A stretch of 28,883 bases of DNA from an uncultured Eubacteriales bacterium. GTDB lineage: Bacteria; Bacillota; Clostridia; Oscillospirales; Oscillospiraceae. The position numbers were made by a program, and so were the translations under genes. Positions 7,101 through 14,775 of the stretch are shown here, in pieces. The DNA is taken from the NCBI GenBank assembly GCA_959602365.1, contig CAUGSS010000029.1, forward strand, positions 1-28,883, given 5' to 3'. Position 1 is the stretch's first letter, and every line of letters starts with the position of its first letter. Below the pieces are notes generated by a model. It was given only the letters and a program-made list of their open reading frames with translations. It ran no database searches and was not told the origin of the DNA.

Positions 7101-7119
7101 CGTTATAATCATCAGAGGG

Positions 7120-7455
7120 TCAATCCTTTGGGCGGCGCCGGTGCAGTTCTGCCACCACCTGGTCAATCCACCCCTGGACTTTGGCGACCTCTTCGGCAGA
7201 CATCTGTCTGGGATCATAGACAAAGCAGCACTGGTCGTAGGCGCTCTCGCTGCTCATGCGCACCAGCAGCCCGTCCTTGCGGAAAGAGCCGTCGATGCCC
7301 ATGGAGTCCACGCCGTAAGTGGGGGAGTCGGGATGGAGTAAATCCAGAATGATGTCATACATCGCGTAAAAGTCTTCATCGCCCAGGTACCCCAGAATGG
7401 ACACCAGCGTGGTTCCATTTTTTAGTTGGATGGATTCCAGCCAATTTTTGTTCAT
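7120..7455 (-). CDS. Small hypothetical protein upstream of recQ
   Basis: A 111-aa acidic cytoplasmic protein with no signal peptide or membrane segment. I do not recognise the family. Notable stretches are YLGDEDFYAMYDIILDLLHP, a GSFRKDGLLVRMSS segment and a helical end (AEEVAKVQGWIDQVVAELHRRR). The start was set at ATG 7455 because GGGAG lies 9 nt upstream; the in-frame ATG at 7464 abuts that site and is unlikely. It has its own promoter (7476-7505) and may be co-transcribed with recQ across a 115-nt gap that contains two hairpins. Nothing in the sequence indicates its function. Confidence 0.75.
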   Translation of the reverse strand: MNKNWLESIQLKNGTTLVSILGYLGDEDFYAMYDIILDLLHPDSPTYGVDSMGIDGSFRKDGLLVRMSSESAYDQCCFVYDPRQMSAEEVAKVQGWIDQVVAELHRRRPKD

Positions 7456-7475
7456 CAATATCATCTCCCGGGAAA

Positions 7476-7505
7476 ACTATACCATATCCAGCGCCTTTAT
7501 TGCAA
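7476..7505 (-). promoter_or_regulatory. Sigma-A-type promoter for the small gene upstream of recQ
   Basis: On the - strand TTGCAA (7500-7505), an 18-bp spacer and TATAGT (7476-7481), preceded by TGG as an extended -10. The transcript would start near 7470, leaving only a very short leader before the GGGAG and ATG 7455. Confidence 0.6.
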
Positions 7506-7611
7506 CCTTAGATAAATTTAATATGAATGCACTGTTCTTTGCCCGGGAATTATGATAAAATAACTCCCGAAGCTACAAAGGCTACTTTTTCGCATATTAC
7601 GAGGTGTAACC

Positions 7612-8634
7612 GTGAAACTGATTACGTTTGCCGTGCCATGTTATAATTCCGCCGCCTATATGGATCACTGTATCCAGACGCTTTTGTCGGCGGGGGAGGA
7701 GGCGGAGATCATCCTGGTGGACGACGGGTCCACTGATGATACCCCGGCCATTGCCGACCGCTATGCCCAGGAATATCCGGATGTCGTCCGGGTCATCCAC
7801 CAGCCCAACGGGGGCCATGGAGAAGGGGTTAATCAGGGACTCCGCCACGCCACCGGCCTGTACTATAAAGTGGTGGATTCGGATGACTGGCTGGACGCGG
7901 ATAGTCTGGCCCGGGTTCTGGCCCAGCTGCGCCGGTTCCGGGATGAAGGCCGTGAACTGGATCTGATGATCTGCAATTATGTCTATGAGCATGTGGAGGA
8001 TCAGACCAGCCATGTGGTGCAGTATAAAAATGTCTTTCCTGAGGGACAGATTTTCGGCTGGGACGACGTGGGCAAATTCCGGGAGTCCCAGTATCTGCTG
8101 ATGCACTCCGCCATTTACCGCACCCAGCTGCTCCGGGACACCGGAATTGAGCTGCCCAAGCATACATTCTATGTGGACAATATCTTTGTCTACCTGCCCC
8201 TGCCCTTTGTCAAGACCATGTATTACATGGATGAGGATTTGTATCGTTATTTTATCGGCCGGCAGGACCAGAGCGTCAACGAGCAGGTGATGGTCAAGCG
8301 GGTAGATCAGCAGATCCGTATTACCAAAATTATGACCGAGTGCTGTGACCTGAAGCAGATTGCAGGTACCTATCCCAGCCTGGCAAAGTACATGTTCCGT
8401 TATCTGGCCATGATGTATACGATCTGCTCGATTTTGCTGGTGATCGACGGTTCAGAGGAGGCTCTGGCCAAGCGGGACAAGCTCTGGGAGGAGCTGAAGG
8501 CATACAATGAGCCGCTGTACCGCAAGCTGCGCTACCGTTCCCTGGCCCTGGGGGCCAATCTGCCCGGGGCGCCGGGCCGGAAGGTGGGGGTCATAGGCTA
8601 CCACCTCTCTCAGAAAATCTTCAAGTTTAACTAA
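7612..8634 (+). CDS. Family 2 glycosyltransferase
   Basis: A GT-A fold glycosyltransferase of 340 aa. The N-terminus ITFAVPCYNSAAYMDHCI is the family 2 signature, DDGSTDDT (37-44) binds the nucleotide sugar, and DSDDW (89-93) is the metal-binding DxD region. There is no membrane segment, so it is a soluble or peripheral enzyme transferring a sugar from a nucleotide donor. The acceptor (cell-wall polymer, capsule or lipid) is unknown. The GTG start is preceded by GAGGTG (7601-7606). It stands alone, with a divergent gene upstream and a terminator 5 nt after its stop, and is not part of a visible polysaccharide operon. Confidence 0.9.
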   Translation: MKLITFAVPCYNSAAYMDHCIQTLLSAGEEAEIILVDDGSTDDTPAIADRYAQEYPDVVRVIHQPNGGHGEGVNQGLRHATGLYYKVVDSDDWLDADSLARVLAQLRRFRDEGRELDLMICNYVYEHVEDQTSHVVQYKNVFPEGQIFGWDDVGKFRESQYLLMHSAIYRTQLLRDTGIELPKHTFYVDNIFVYLPLPFVKTMYYMDEDLYRYFIGRQDQSVNEQVMVKRVDQQIRITKIMTECCDLKQIAGTYPSLAKYMFRYLAMMYTICSILLVIDGSEEALAKRDKLWEELKAYNEPLYRKLRYRSLALGANLPGAPGRKVGVIGYHLSQKIFKFN

Positions 8635-8639
8635 AACAA

Positions 8640-8679
8640 CGGGGCGCGCCGCGAAGCCATGCGGCGCGCCCCGTTTTTT
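8640..8679 (+). terminator. Rho-independent terminator of the GT2 gene
   Basis: A 13-bp perfect stem (CGGGGCGCGCCGC and its complement) with an 8-nt loop GAAGCCAT is followed by T6. It lies directly after the stop at 8634. Confidence 0.95.
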
Positions 8680-8769
8680 GCCGCGCTGCCGGAGGGATTG
8701 TACCGGCCGCTATGCGCGGCGCAATCTGACGCGCTTCCGGAAATTCAGCTGTCTTTTTTTGAAAATATC

Positions 8770-8798
8770 TTGTTGGATGCCTGCTTACCTTGTATACT
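8770..8798 (+). promoter_or_regulatory. Promoter of the spermidine-synthase-like gene
   Basis: TTGTTG (8770-8775), a 17-bp spacer and TATACT (8793-8798) lie 35 nt before the ATG at 8834. The stretch between the previous terminator and this promoter (8680-8769) shows only a T7 run at 8753-8759 and no gene. Confidence 0.65.
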
Positions 8799-8833
8799 AA
8801 AAGAGGTATTCTATTTCCCGGGAGGGCAGATCG

Positions 8834-10438
8834 ATGGAACATCGACTATTGAAAAACAAGTATTTTTTGTATGCGACGGAGTTCTTTGCCGGCATGTCGG
8901 TCATGGCGGTGGAGCTGGGGGCCAGCCGTCTGATGGCACCCTACTTCAGCTCCTCTCAGATTGTCTGGACGGTGATTATCGGCGTCATTATGATCGCCAT
9001 GGCCGTGGGCAATCTCTGGGGCGGCAGAATGGCGGATAAGAGCAAGTCCCCGGACAAGCTCTATGGCCGCCTGATTCTGGCGGCCATCTGGATTGCGCTG
9101 ATCCCCTTTGTGGGCCGCTGGCTGATTGCCGGCATCACCGTGCTGCTGGCCATGTTCGTGACCAGCAATTTTCTGGTCTGGGCCGCCCTGGCAGCCTGCC
9201 TGGTGATCTTTGCGTTTCCCTGTGTGCTGCTGGGAACCGTGACCCCGTCCCTGACCAAGTTCACCGTGGACAATCTGGATGACACCGGAAAGACGGTGGG
9301 GCGGCTCAACGCCCTGAACACCATCGGCAGCATCATCGGCACATTTCTGCCCACCTTTGTCACCATCCCGGCGGTGGGCACCGCAGCCACCTTCCTGATC
9401 TTTGCCGCCGTTTTGGCCTGCATCGGTCTGGCCTATTTCATTGCCGGGCACAAGCGGACGATCAAGGGCATTGTCTCTATGGTTATCATTGTCGGCCTGT
9501 GCTTTGCCGTGCCCAGCTACAGTTTTGCCTTCTGGCAGGATGATATCGCGCTGGAGGACGAATCCATCTATAACTATCTCCAAGTCACTGACAATGAGCA
9601 GCAGACCGTGCTCTCCACCAACGTGCTCTTCGGGGTACAGTCGATACAGATGAAGGGTGAAGGGTTTACCAACATGTATTATGACTATGCCCTGGCCGCT
9701 CCGGTGATGGCGGGGATGACCGGAGCGGATAACGAAGATCGCTCCATCATGATCTTGGGCATGGGATCGGGCACGTTTGCCTCTTACTGCACCCGGCTGT
9801 TTCCGGGCACCCATATCCAGGGGGCGGAGATCGATCAGAAGATTGCGGATATCGCCACAGAATACTTCGATTTGCCCGAGAGCGTCGAGGTGGCGGTGGC
9901 GGATGGCCGGGCCTATTTGACTGCCTCAGAGGACAAATATGACGTGATTATGGTGGATGCCTATCAGGATATCACCATTCCCTTCCAGCTTTCCAGTGTG
10001 GAGTTTTTTACCGAGGTTTCGGAACATCTGAAGGAGAATGGGGTCATGGTGGTCAACCTCAATATGGCCTCTGACCAGGAGGGCTCCATCAATGATTACC
10101 TCTGCGATACGATGGCCTCGGTGTTCCGCCATGTCTATACCGCCGACGTCCCCGGCAACACCAACCGGGAGGTATTCTGTACCAACTCCGACGACCTGCC
10201 CGCGGTGTTTGAGGCCAGCCGGGCACAGTTGGAGCAGGAGGACTATGCGGAAATTATGGACAATGTCAGCGCCGATCTGGTGGAGTACCAGGCTGGCGAT
10301 CTGATCCTGACCGACGACAAAGCTCCGGTGGAACTGTTGGGCATGCAGGTGCTGGACGAGATCATCGCCGATGAACTGGCCTATTACAAGGGCTTGTTTA
10401 CCAGTGGGGAGCTGGATCTGGGGGCAATGCTGGGATAA
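8834..10438 (+). CDS. Membrane-fused spermidine-synthase-like protein
   Basis: A 534-aa two-part protein. The first 230 residues are hydrophobic with about seven membrane helices (near 14-34, 42-62, 80-105, 110-135, 160-180, 183-204, 213-230). The rest is a soluble spermidine synthase/methyltransferase-like domain: ESIYNYLQV (243-251), nucleotide-binding GMGSGTF (309-315), AEID (331-334), ADGRAYL (356-362) and DAYQD (375-379), which holds the Asp positions used in aminopropyl transfer. The usual GGGDG is replaced by GMGSG, so polyamine synthesis is not certain; such fused proteins are widespread and mostly uncharacterised. GGGAGG lies about 8 nt before the ATG. It has its own promoter and terminator and no speD or other polyamine gene nearby. 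Confidence 0.88.
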   Translation: MEHRLLKNKYFLYATEFFAGMSVMAVELGASRLMAPYFSSSQIVWTVIIGVIMIAMAVGNLWGGRMADKSKSPDKLYGRLILAAIWIALIPFVGRWLIAGITVLLAMFVTSNFLVWAALAACLVIFAFPCVLLGTVTPSLTKFTVDNLDDTGKTVGRLNALNTIGSIIGTFLPTFVTIPAVGTAATFLIFAAVLACIGLAYFIAGHKRTIKGIVSMVIIVGLCFAVPSYSFAFWQDDIALEDESIYNYLQVTDNEQQTVLSTNVLFGVQSIQMKGEGFTNMYYDYALAAPVMAGMTGADNEDRSIMILGMGSGTFASYCTRLFPGTHIQGAEIDQKIADIATEYFDLPESVEVAVADGRAYLTASEDKYDVIMVDAYQDITIPFQLSSVEFFTEVSEHLKENGVMVVNLNMASDQEGSINDYLCDTMASVFRHVYTADVPGNTNREVFCTNSDDLPAVFEASRAQLEQEDYAEIMDNVSADLVEYQAGDLILTDDKAPVELLGMQVLDEIIADELAYYKGLFTSGELDLGAMLG

Positions 10439-10450
10439 CAGAAACGAGAA

Positions 10451-10479
10451 ACGGGACGGCGCTCAGGCCGTCCCGTTTT
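10451..10479. terminator. Terminator between convergent genes
   Basis: A 10-bp perfect stem (ACGGGACGGC and GCCGTCCCGT) with loop GCTCAG is followed by TTTT on the + strand. On the - strand it is followed by TTCTCGTTTC. It probably serves both the spermidine-synthase-like gene and pncB. Confidence 0.88.
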
Positions 10480-10501
10480 GCTGCTATACAGGCATGGATC
10501 C

Positions 10502-11950
10502 TCAGATGTGGCGCATTTCCTCCAGCATGTCATTTTTGATCCGCCACAGCTTGGGGGAGAGGTCAACATAATATCTGTGGGGATTTTCAAACCGCTTGAC
10601 TTCCTCCCAGAGGCGGCGGATCTGCCGGTCACAATAGTCCCGGGCCTCTTCAATGGTGGGCACACGATAGACCAGCTTCCCGCCCCGAAAAATGGGCTCC
10701 AAAATGCTCTTGGCGGTGAAGTTGCTGAAGTGCTTCTTCTTCCAGGTGTTCTCCGGGTCGAACAGTTCGATGGGCTTGGTGTCGTCGATGACCTCGTTAT
10801 ACAGGCACATCACGTCGGCAAAGGCCTCTCCGCTCTCGTTGTCGTAGAGCCGGTACACTTTTTTAAAGTGCGGCGTGGTGATCTTGGAGGCGTTTTCACT
10901 GATTTTGATTTTGGGAATGATCCTGCCGTTTTCGTCCTCGATGGCCGCCAGCTTGTAGACGCAGCCGAACACCGGGTCACTTTTGGAGGTGATCATCCGT
11001 TCGCCCACGCCGAAGGAGTCCAGTTTGGCCCCCTGGAGCAGCAGGTCCCGGATCAGATACTCGTCCAGCGAGTTGGAGGCCACGATTTTGCACTGGTACA
11101 GTCCGGCGGCGTCCAGCATTTTTCTGGCCTTTCGGGAGAGATAGGCCAGGTCGCCGGAATCAATGCGGATGCCGCACTGGGAAATGCCCTGCGGTTCCAG
11201 CACCTCCTTAAAGACGCGGATGGCGTTGGGCACGCCGGAGCGGAGCACGTTGTAGGTGTCCACCAGCAGGGTGGCGTTGTGAGGATACAGTCCGCAGTAG
11301 GTTTTGAAGGCGGTGTACTCATCCGGGAACATCTGTACCCAGGAGTGGGCCATGGTTCCGGTGGCGGGGACGCCGTAATCCCGGTCAGCCTGGACGCAGG
11401 CGGTCCCGGCGCAGCCGGCAATGTAGGAGGCCCGGGCGCCCAAAATGGCGCCGGAGGCGCCTTGGGCGCGGCGGGAACCGAATTCCGCCACCGGCCGCCC
11501 GGCGGCTGCCCGGACGATCCGGTTGGCCTTGGTGGCGATCAGAGACTGGTGGTTGAGCTCCAGCAGCAGGTAGGTCTCAATGAACTGGGCCTGCACCGCC
11601 GGGGCGCGCACTGTCAGAATCGGTTCTCCGGGAAAGATGGGGGTGCCTTCCGGTACCGCCCAGATGTCGCCGGTGAACTGAAAGGTGCGCAGATAGTCTA
11701 AAAACTCCTCGGTAAAGCCGCTCTTGCCCCGCAGATAGGCAATATCTTCCTCGGTGAAGTGGAGATTCTGAATATAGTCGATGACCTGTTCCAGTCCCGC
11801 CGCAATGGCAAAGCCGCCGCCGTCGGGGACCCGGCGGAAGAAGACGTCAAAATAAGTGATCCGGTCCCGCAGAGGGGTTTGGAAATAGCCGTTTGCCATG
11901 GACAGCTCGTAAAAGTCGCACAGCATGGTGTAGTTGGTATGCACGTCCAT
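10502..11950 (-). CDS. pncB: Nicotinate phosphoribosyltransferase
   Basis: Converts nicotinate and PRPP to nicotinate mononucleotide in the salvage branch of NAD synthesis (cytoplasm). The 482-aa protein starts with TMLCDFYELSMANGYF, typical of the Gram-positive class. It contains EFGSRRAQG (156-164, phosphate binding), the His202 region MAHSW expected to be phosphorylated, VDTYNV (230-235), DSGD (264-267) and FGVGE (313-317). The start was set at ATG 11948-11950 because GAGGAG lies 6 nt upstream; the longer frame back to 12058 lacks a ribosome site and would run through the promoter. Transcribed alone from 12009-12037. An inverted repeat in the promoter suggests control by a niacin- or NAD-responsive repressor (inference). 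Confidence 0.95.
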   Translation of the reverse strand: MDVHTNYTMLCDFYELSMANGYFQTPLRDRITYFDVFFRRVPDGGGFAIAAGLEQVIDYIQNLHFTEEDIAYLRGKSGFTEEFLDYLRTFQFTGDIWAVPEGTPIFPGEPILTVRAPAVQAQFIETYLLLELNHQSLIATKANRIVRAAAGRPVAEFGSRRAQGASGAILGARASYIAGCAGTACVQADRDYGVPATGTMAHSWVQMFPDEYTAFKTYCGLYPHNATLLVDTYNVLRSGVPNAIRVFKEVLEPQGISQCGIRIDSGDLAYLSRKARKMLDAAGLYQCKIVASNSLDEYLIRDLLLQGAKLDSFGVGERMITSKSDPVFGCVYKLAAIEDENGRIIPKIKISENASKITTPHFKKVYRLYDNESGEAFADVMCLYNEVIDDTKPIELFDPENTWKKKHFSNFTAKSILEPIFRGGKLVYRVPTIEEARDYCDRQIRRLWEEVKRFENPHRYYVDLSPKLWRIKNDMLEEMRHI

Positions 11951-12008
11951 TTTAACTCCTCGTTTCTGTGCCGCAGGGGCTTTGGCCCGGCGGCATTTGA
12001 GTAGACTC

Positions 12009-12037
12009 ATTATAGTCTTGACACCTGTAAAATGCAA
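12009..12037 (-). promoter_or_regulatory. pncB promoter
   Basis: On the - strand TTGCAT (12032-12037), exactly 17 bp, then a perfect TATAAT (12009-12014). A small palindrome TGAGT-AG-ACTCA (11998-12009) covers the predicted start point. Confidence 0.85.
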
Positions 12038-12042
12038 GTGTC
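12020..12042. promoter_or_regulatory. Operator-like inverted repeat over the pncB promoter
   Basis: GACACCTG (12020-12027) and CAAGTGTC (12035-12042) form an inverted repeat with 8-bp arms, one mismatch and a 7-bp spacer. It covers the -35 box and most of the spacer of the pncB promoter and lies 4 bp from the -35 box of the divergent gene. Its placement fits a repressor site. NiaR-type niacin repressors are the known candidates in Firmicutes. Confidence 0.6.
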
Positions 12043-12045
12043 TGT

Positions 12046-12073
12046 TTGCAAGCGGCAAAATCTATGGTAAAAT
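12046..12073 (+). promoter_or_regulatory. Promoter of the rRNA methyltransferase gene
   Basis: TTGCAA (12046-12051), a 16-bp spacer and TAAAAT (12068-12073), preceded by TGG as an extended -10. Transcription would start near 12080, just before the AGGGAGGG ribosome site and ATG 12097. Confidence 0.65.
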
Positions 12074-12096
12074 ACCTGGCACAGGGAGGGAGTTGC

Positions 12097-12918
12097 ATGA
12101 GCCTATTTCTCTGTCCCATATGCCGGCAGCCATTGAACCGGGAGGCGGCGCGCTATCTCTGCCCCAGGGGACACAGTTACGATATCGCCTCGTCCGGCTA
12201 TGTCCATCTGCTGCCCGCCAATCAGAAGCATTCTCTGCGGCCGGGCGACGATAAACAGATGGCGGCCGCCCGCAGCCGTTTTCTCAGCGGGGGCTGGTAT
12301 CAGCCGCTGCAGGAAGCCATAGCCCGGATCGTTTTGGAGACGCTCCCCCAGGGAGGCACGTTTTTTGACTCCGGCTGCGGAGAGGGTTACTATACCGCCG
12401 GCGCAAAGGCGGCCCTGGATGTCGCGGACCGTGATCCCCGGGTTTATGGCATTGACATTTCAAAGTATTCTCTGCGCTGGGCGGCCAAGCGGGACAAGTC
12501 CATCGAGTTTGCCGTGGCCTCGGCATACCATCTGCCTCTGCCGGATCAGAGCGTGGATGTTTTGCTCAACTGCTTTTCTCCGCTGGCCCTGGAGGAATTC
12601 CGGCGGGTGCTGAAACCCGGCGGCGCATTTCTCTATGTGGTCCCGGCGCCCCGGCACCTGTGGGAGTTAAAGCAGGCCGTCTACGATACCCCCTATGAGA
12701 ACCCGGAACAGGCCATTCCCTATGAGGGTTTCTCCTATGTCCGGGTGGAACCGGTGGAGCAGCGGGTCACACTGCCCGACGCCCGGACCATTCAGGACCT
12801 GTTTGGCATGACGCCCTACCTCTGGAAGACCCCGAAACAGGGGCTGGAGCGCCTGCATGCGCTGGACCGGCTGGAGGTGCAGACTGCATTCCGCTTGCAT
12901 CTGTTCCGGCGGGAGTGA
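12097..12918 (+). CDS. rlmA: 23S rRNA (guanine-N1)-methyltransferase, RlmA family
   Basis: Predicted to methylate N1 of a guanine in helix 35 of 23S rRNA (G745 or G748 by family) using S-adenosylmethionine. At 273 aa it is the normal length. A zinc finger opens the protein (CPIC at 6-9, CPRGH at 22-26), followed by the family segment GYVHLLPANQK (34-44) and PGDDKQMAAAR (49-59), then SAM-binding DSGCGEGYY (91-99), GIDISK (118-123) and NCFSPL (158-163). The start is ATG 12097 with GGGAGGG 6-7 nt upstream; the frame opens earlier at 12046 but has no ribosome site there. Members of this family can affect macrolide or tylosin response (TlrB). A housekeeping role is more likely here. Confidence 0.92.
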   Translation: MSLFLCPICRQPLNREAARYLCPRGHSYDIASSGYVHLLPANQKHSLRPGDDKQMAAARSRFLSGGWYQPLQEAIARIVLETLPQGGTFFDSGCGEGYYTAGAKAALDVADRDPRVYGIDISKYSLRWAAKRDKSIEFAVASAYHLPLPDQSVDVLLNCFSPLALEEFRRVLKPGGAFLYVVPAPRHLWELKQAVYDTPYENPEQAIPYEGFSYVRVEPVEQRVTLPDARTIQDLFGMTPYLWKTPKQGLERLHALDRLEVQTAFRLHLFRRE

Positions 12919-12933
12919 AGGGCCGATGCCCCG

Positions 12934-13503
12934 TCACCGCCGGCCCAGACGCCTGGACAGCGTGTCGTAGGGGGCGGAGCAGAACCGGCAGATCAGAAAA
13001 CTGCCAACCAGCCCGACCGCCGCACCGGTCAAAACGTCGGTGGGGTAGTGGACGCCCACATAGATCCGGCTGAAGGCGATCAGTATGGCCAATGCCAGGG
13101 CGGGAATGCGAATGGCATTCCACCGCTTTTCCATGCTCCACATCAGGCTGCCCGCCGTTGCGAAGGAGGAGCAGGCGTGGCCGGATGGGAAGGAGTGGTC
13201 TGCCGGGCAGGGCATCAGCATGACCAGCTGATCCAGCTGGGTGTAGGGCCGGGGCCGGGCCACCAGGTTTTTCAGCAGCATATTGTTGAACAGAAAACAG
13301 ACCAGCAGGGAGAAGAGGGCCAGCACCCCGTATTTTCGCGTTTTGGGAATGGCCGTCAGAACGACGCCCAGCGCAATCCAGATCAGCCCTGCGTTGCCCA
13401 GCGTGCTGATGACAATCATCGGGCCGTCCAGCAAGGCTGTGCGCAGATGCGCCTGGACCCAGAGCAGTGCGCCTGCGTCCATTGATTGAATGAATTCTAA
13501 CAT
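12934..13503 (-). CDS. PAP2-family membrane phosphatase
   Basis: An integral membrane phosphatase of 189 aa with about five helices and the full PAP2 signature: K78-x6-R85-P86 (KNLVARPRP), PSGH (106-109) and SRIYVGVHYPTD (145-156) with catalytic His152. Such enzymes dephosphorylate lipid phosphates on the outer membrane face, for example undecaprenyl diphosphate or phosphatidate; the substrate here is not determined. The start is ATG 13503, where AGGAGGG on the coding strand lies 8 nt upstream; the frame is open to 13536 but that would bypass this site. It converges on rlmA with only 15 nt between stops and no obvious terminator. Confidence 0.92.
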   Translation of the reverse strand: MLEFIQSMDAGALLWVQAHLRTALLDGPMIVISTLGNAGLIWIALGVVLTAIPKTRKYGVLALFSLLVCFLFNNMLLKNLVARPRPYTQLDQLVMLMPCPADHSFPSGHACSSFATAGSLMWSMEKRWNAIRIPALALAILIAFSRIYVGVHYPTDVLTGAAVGLVGSFLICRFCSAPYDTLSRRLGRR

Positions 13504-13521
13504 AGAGTGTGCCCTCCTGGA

Positions 13522-13545
13522 TGAGATAGTTTCCATTCTATCTCA
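13522..13545. repeat. 8-bp perfect inverted repeat over the PAP2 promoter
   Basis: TGAGATAG (13522-13529) and CTATCTCA (13538-13545) are perfect inverted copies with an 8-bp spacer. They cover the -10 box and start region of the - strand promoter and lie upstream of the divergent glycosyltransferase. It could be an operator shared by both genes, or a leader hairpin. Confidence 0.55.
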
Positions 13546-13563
13546 GGATGTGCCTTCTGTAAA
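13535..13563 (-). promoter_or_regulatory. Promoter of the PAP2 phosphatase gene
   Basis: On the - strand TTTACA (13558-13563), 17 bp, TAGAAT (13535-13540). The -35 box overlaps the ribosome binding site of the divergent glycosyltransferase gene, so the two genes are packed tightly back to back. Confidence 0.65.
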
Positions 13564-13574
13564 GGATGAAAACC

Positions 13575-14687
13575 ATGAGACAAATCATCTGTCTTGCCCA
13601 GAGCAAGTGGAGCGCGGACCCAGAGCGGACCCAGCATCTGATGCGTCTGCTCCACGACGTGGAAATAGCCTATTTTGAGCTGTCTGTGACGGCTAACCTG
13701 ACCGCTTGCCTGCTCAACTGCCGCCGGCAGGAGGTCCGGGAACCCCATCCGGGGATCCGGGTCTATCGGATTCCGCCGCTCTTCTTTCTGCAGAACGGCA
13801 CCACTCCAATGGAGCGCTGGATCCGGAAACGGGTGCTCAAGACCATTCAGCGCTGCCTGAAAGAGGCGGGGATGCGCAGCGCGCTGCTCTGGTGCGCCAC
13901 ACCGGTGGTGGCCGGCATTGCGGAGCGGATTCCCCACGAGGGCCTGATCTATGATTGTCACCGGGCCTGGGACCGATACCCTGAGCGGATGGAGAGCGCG
14001 CTGGCCTATGATGCGGACCTGGTCTTTGCGGCGTCAGCCAATCTGCTGGAGCATGTGTCCCCGTGTAATCCCAATACATTTCTGCTGGCCAACGGGGTCA
14101 ATTACGGCCTGTACGCCAGAGGGGGCAACCCGGATACGCCGCCGGATCCGGCCATTGCCCGGCTGCGCCGTCCGGTGTTCGGCTACCTGGGCAATGTGGA
14201 CCGGAATACCGACCTGACCCCGCTGTTCTACACCGCAAAGCGGAATCCGGATTGGAGTTTTGTCATCATCGGACGGATTTCCGCCGCCCATCCCGACGCC
14301 TCCAAACTCAAACAGAGCAAAAATATCGTCTGTATTGGCCGCCGTTCCCCGGCGGAAGTGCCCCAGTGCCTGGCGGCCTGCGACGTCTGCATTGACCTGC
14401 TCCACAATGACATTGCCGACGAAGACGTGGTGCCGGAGCGGTTGTACGCCTATTTTGCCGCCCAAAAGCCGGTTGCCTGCGTCTACCCCCGGCGATATGT
14501 GCCGGAGTATCCGGACGTGGTCTACGGCGGCCAGACCCCGGAGGAATTTGAGCACGCCTGTCTGAAAGCGGCCAACGAACTGGGGCAGCGCCGGAGGAGC
14601 CGTCGGGGCGAGTATGCCAGACAGGCGGATTGGGGAGACCGGGCGCGTCTGCTGCAGCAGATTCTGCAGGAAAACGGCCTGCTGTAA
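13575..14687 (+). CDS. Glycosyltransferase, GT-B fold (GT4/TuaH-like)
   Basis: A 370-aa protein without membrane segments. The C-terminal half carries the GT4 pattern: GYLGNVDRNTDL (203-214), FVIIGR (229-234), IGRRSPAEVPQCLAACDVCIDLL, and an acidic PERLYAYFAAQKPV segment where these enzymes bind the nucleotide sugar. The N-terminal half (LIYDCHRAWDRYP, LVFAASANLLEHV) resembles TuaH-type and exopolysaccharide glycosyltransferases. Likely role: transfer of a sugar to a cell-surface polymer at the cytoplasmic side; donor and acceptor unknown. The start was set at ATG 13575, 8 nt after AAAGG; the ATG at 13566 overlaps that site. Divergent from the PAP2 gene and possibly co-regulated with it. No terminator is obvious after its stop. 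Confidence 0.87.
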   Translation: MRQIICLAQSKWSADPERTQHLMRLLHDVEIAYFELSVTANLTACLLNCRRQEVREPHPGIRVYRIPPLFFLQNGTTPMERWIRKRVLKTIQRCLKEAGMRSALLWCATPVVAGIAERIPHEGLIYDCHRAWDRYPERMESALAYDADLVFAASANLLEHVSPCNPNTFLLANGVNYGLYARGGNPDTPPDPAIARLRRPVFGYLGNVDRNTDLTPLFYTAKRNPDWSFVIIGRISAAHPDASKLKQSKNIVCIGRRSPAEVPQCLAACDVCIDLLHNDIADEDVVPERLYAYFAAQKPVACVYPRRYVPEYPDVVYGGQTPEEFEHACLKAANELGQRRRSRRGEYARQADWGDRARLLQQILQENGLL

Positions 14688-14775
14688 AACCTTGTGGATT
14701 TCGGACAATGGGGGCGGAACAGGATGTTGTTCCTTGTGAAAGCGTACAAAAATGGCGGATTCGGCCGCTGCGCCC

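Noticed and set aside
10478..11701. 407-codon + strand frame inside pncB
   Set aside because: An antisense shadow of a well-conserved gene. It would also have to start inside the terminator after the spermidine-synthase-like gene.
12018..12023. TTGACA as the -35 box of rlmA
   Set aside because: At 17 bp downstream there is only TCTGTT. TTGCAA-N16-TAAAAT with an extended -10 fits better, and the TTGACA letters belong to the inverted repeat over the pncB promoter.
14690..14735. PurR box or purine (guanine) riboswitch upstream of purE
   Set aside because: TTTCGGACAAT near 14699 only loosely resembles the reverse of a PurBox. No purine-riboswitch core was found. The leader ORF and terminator explain the region better.
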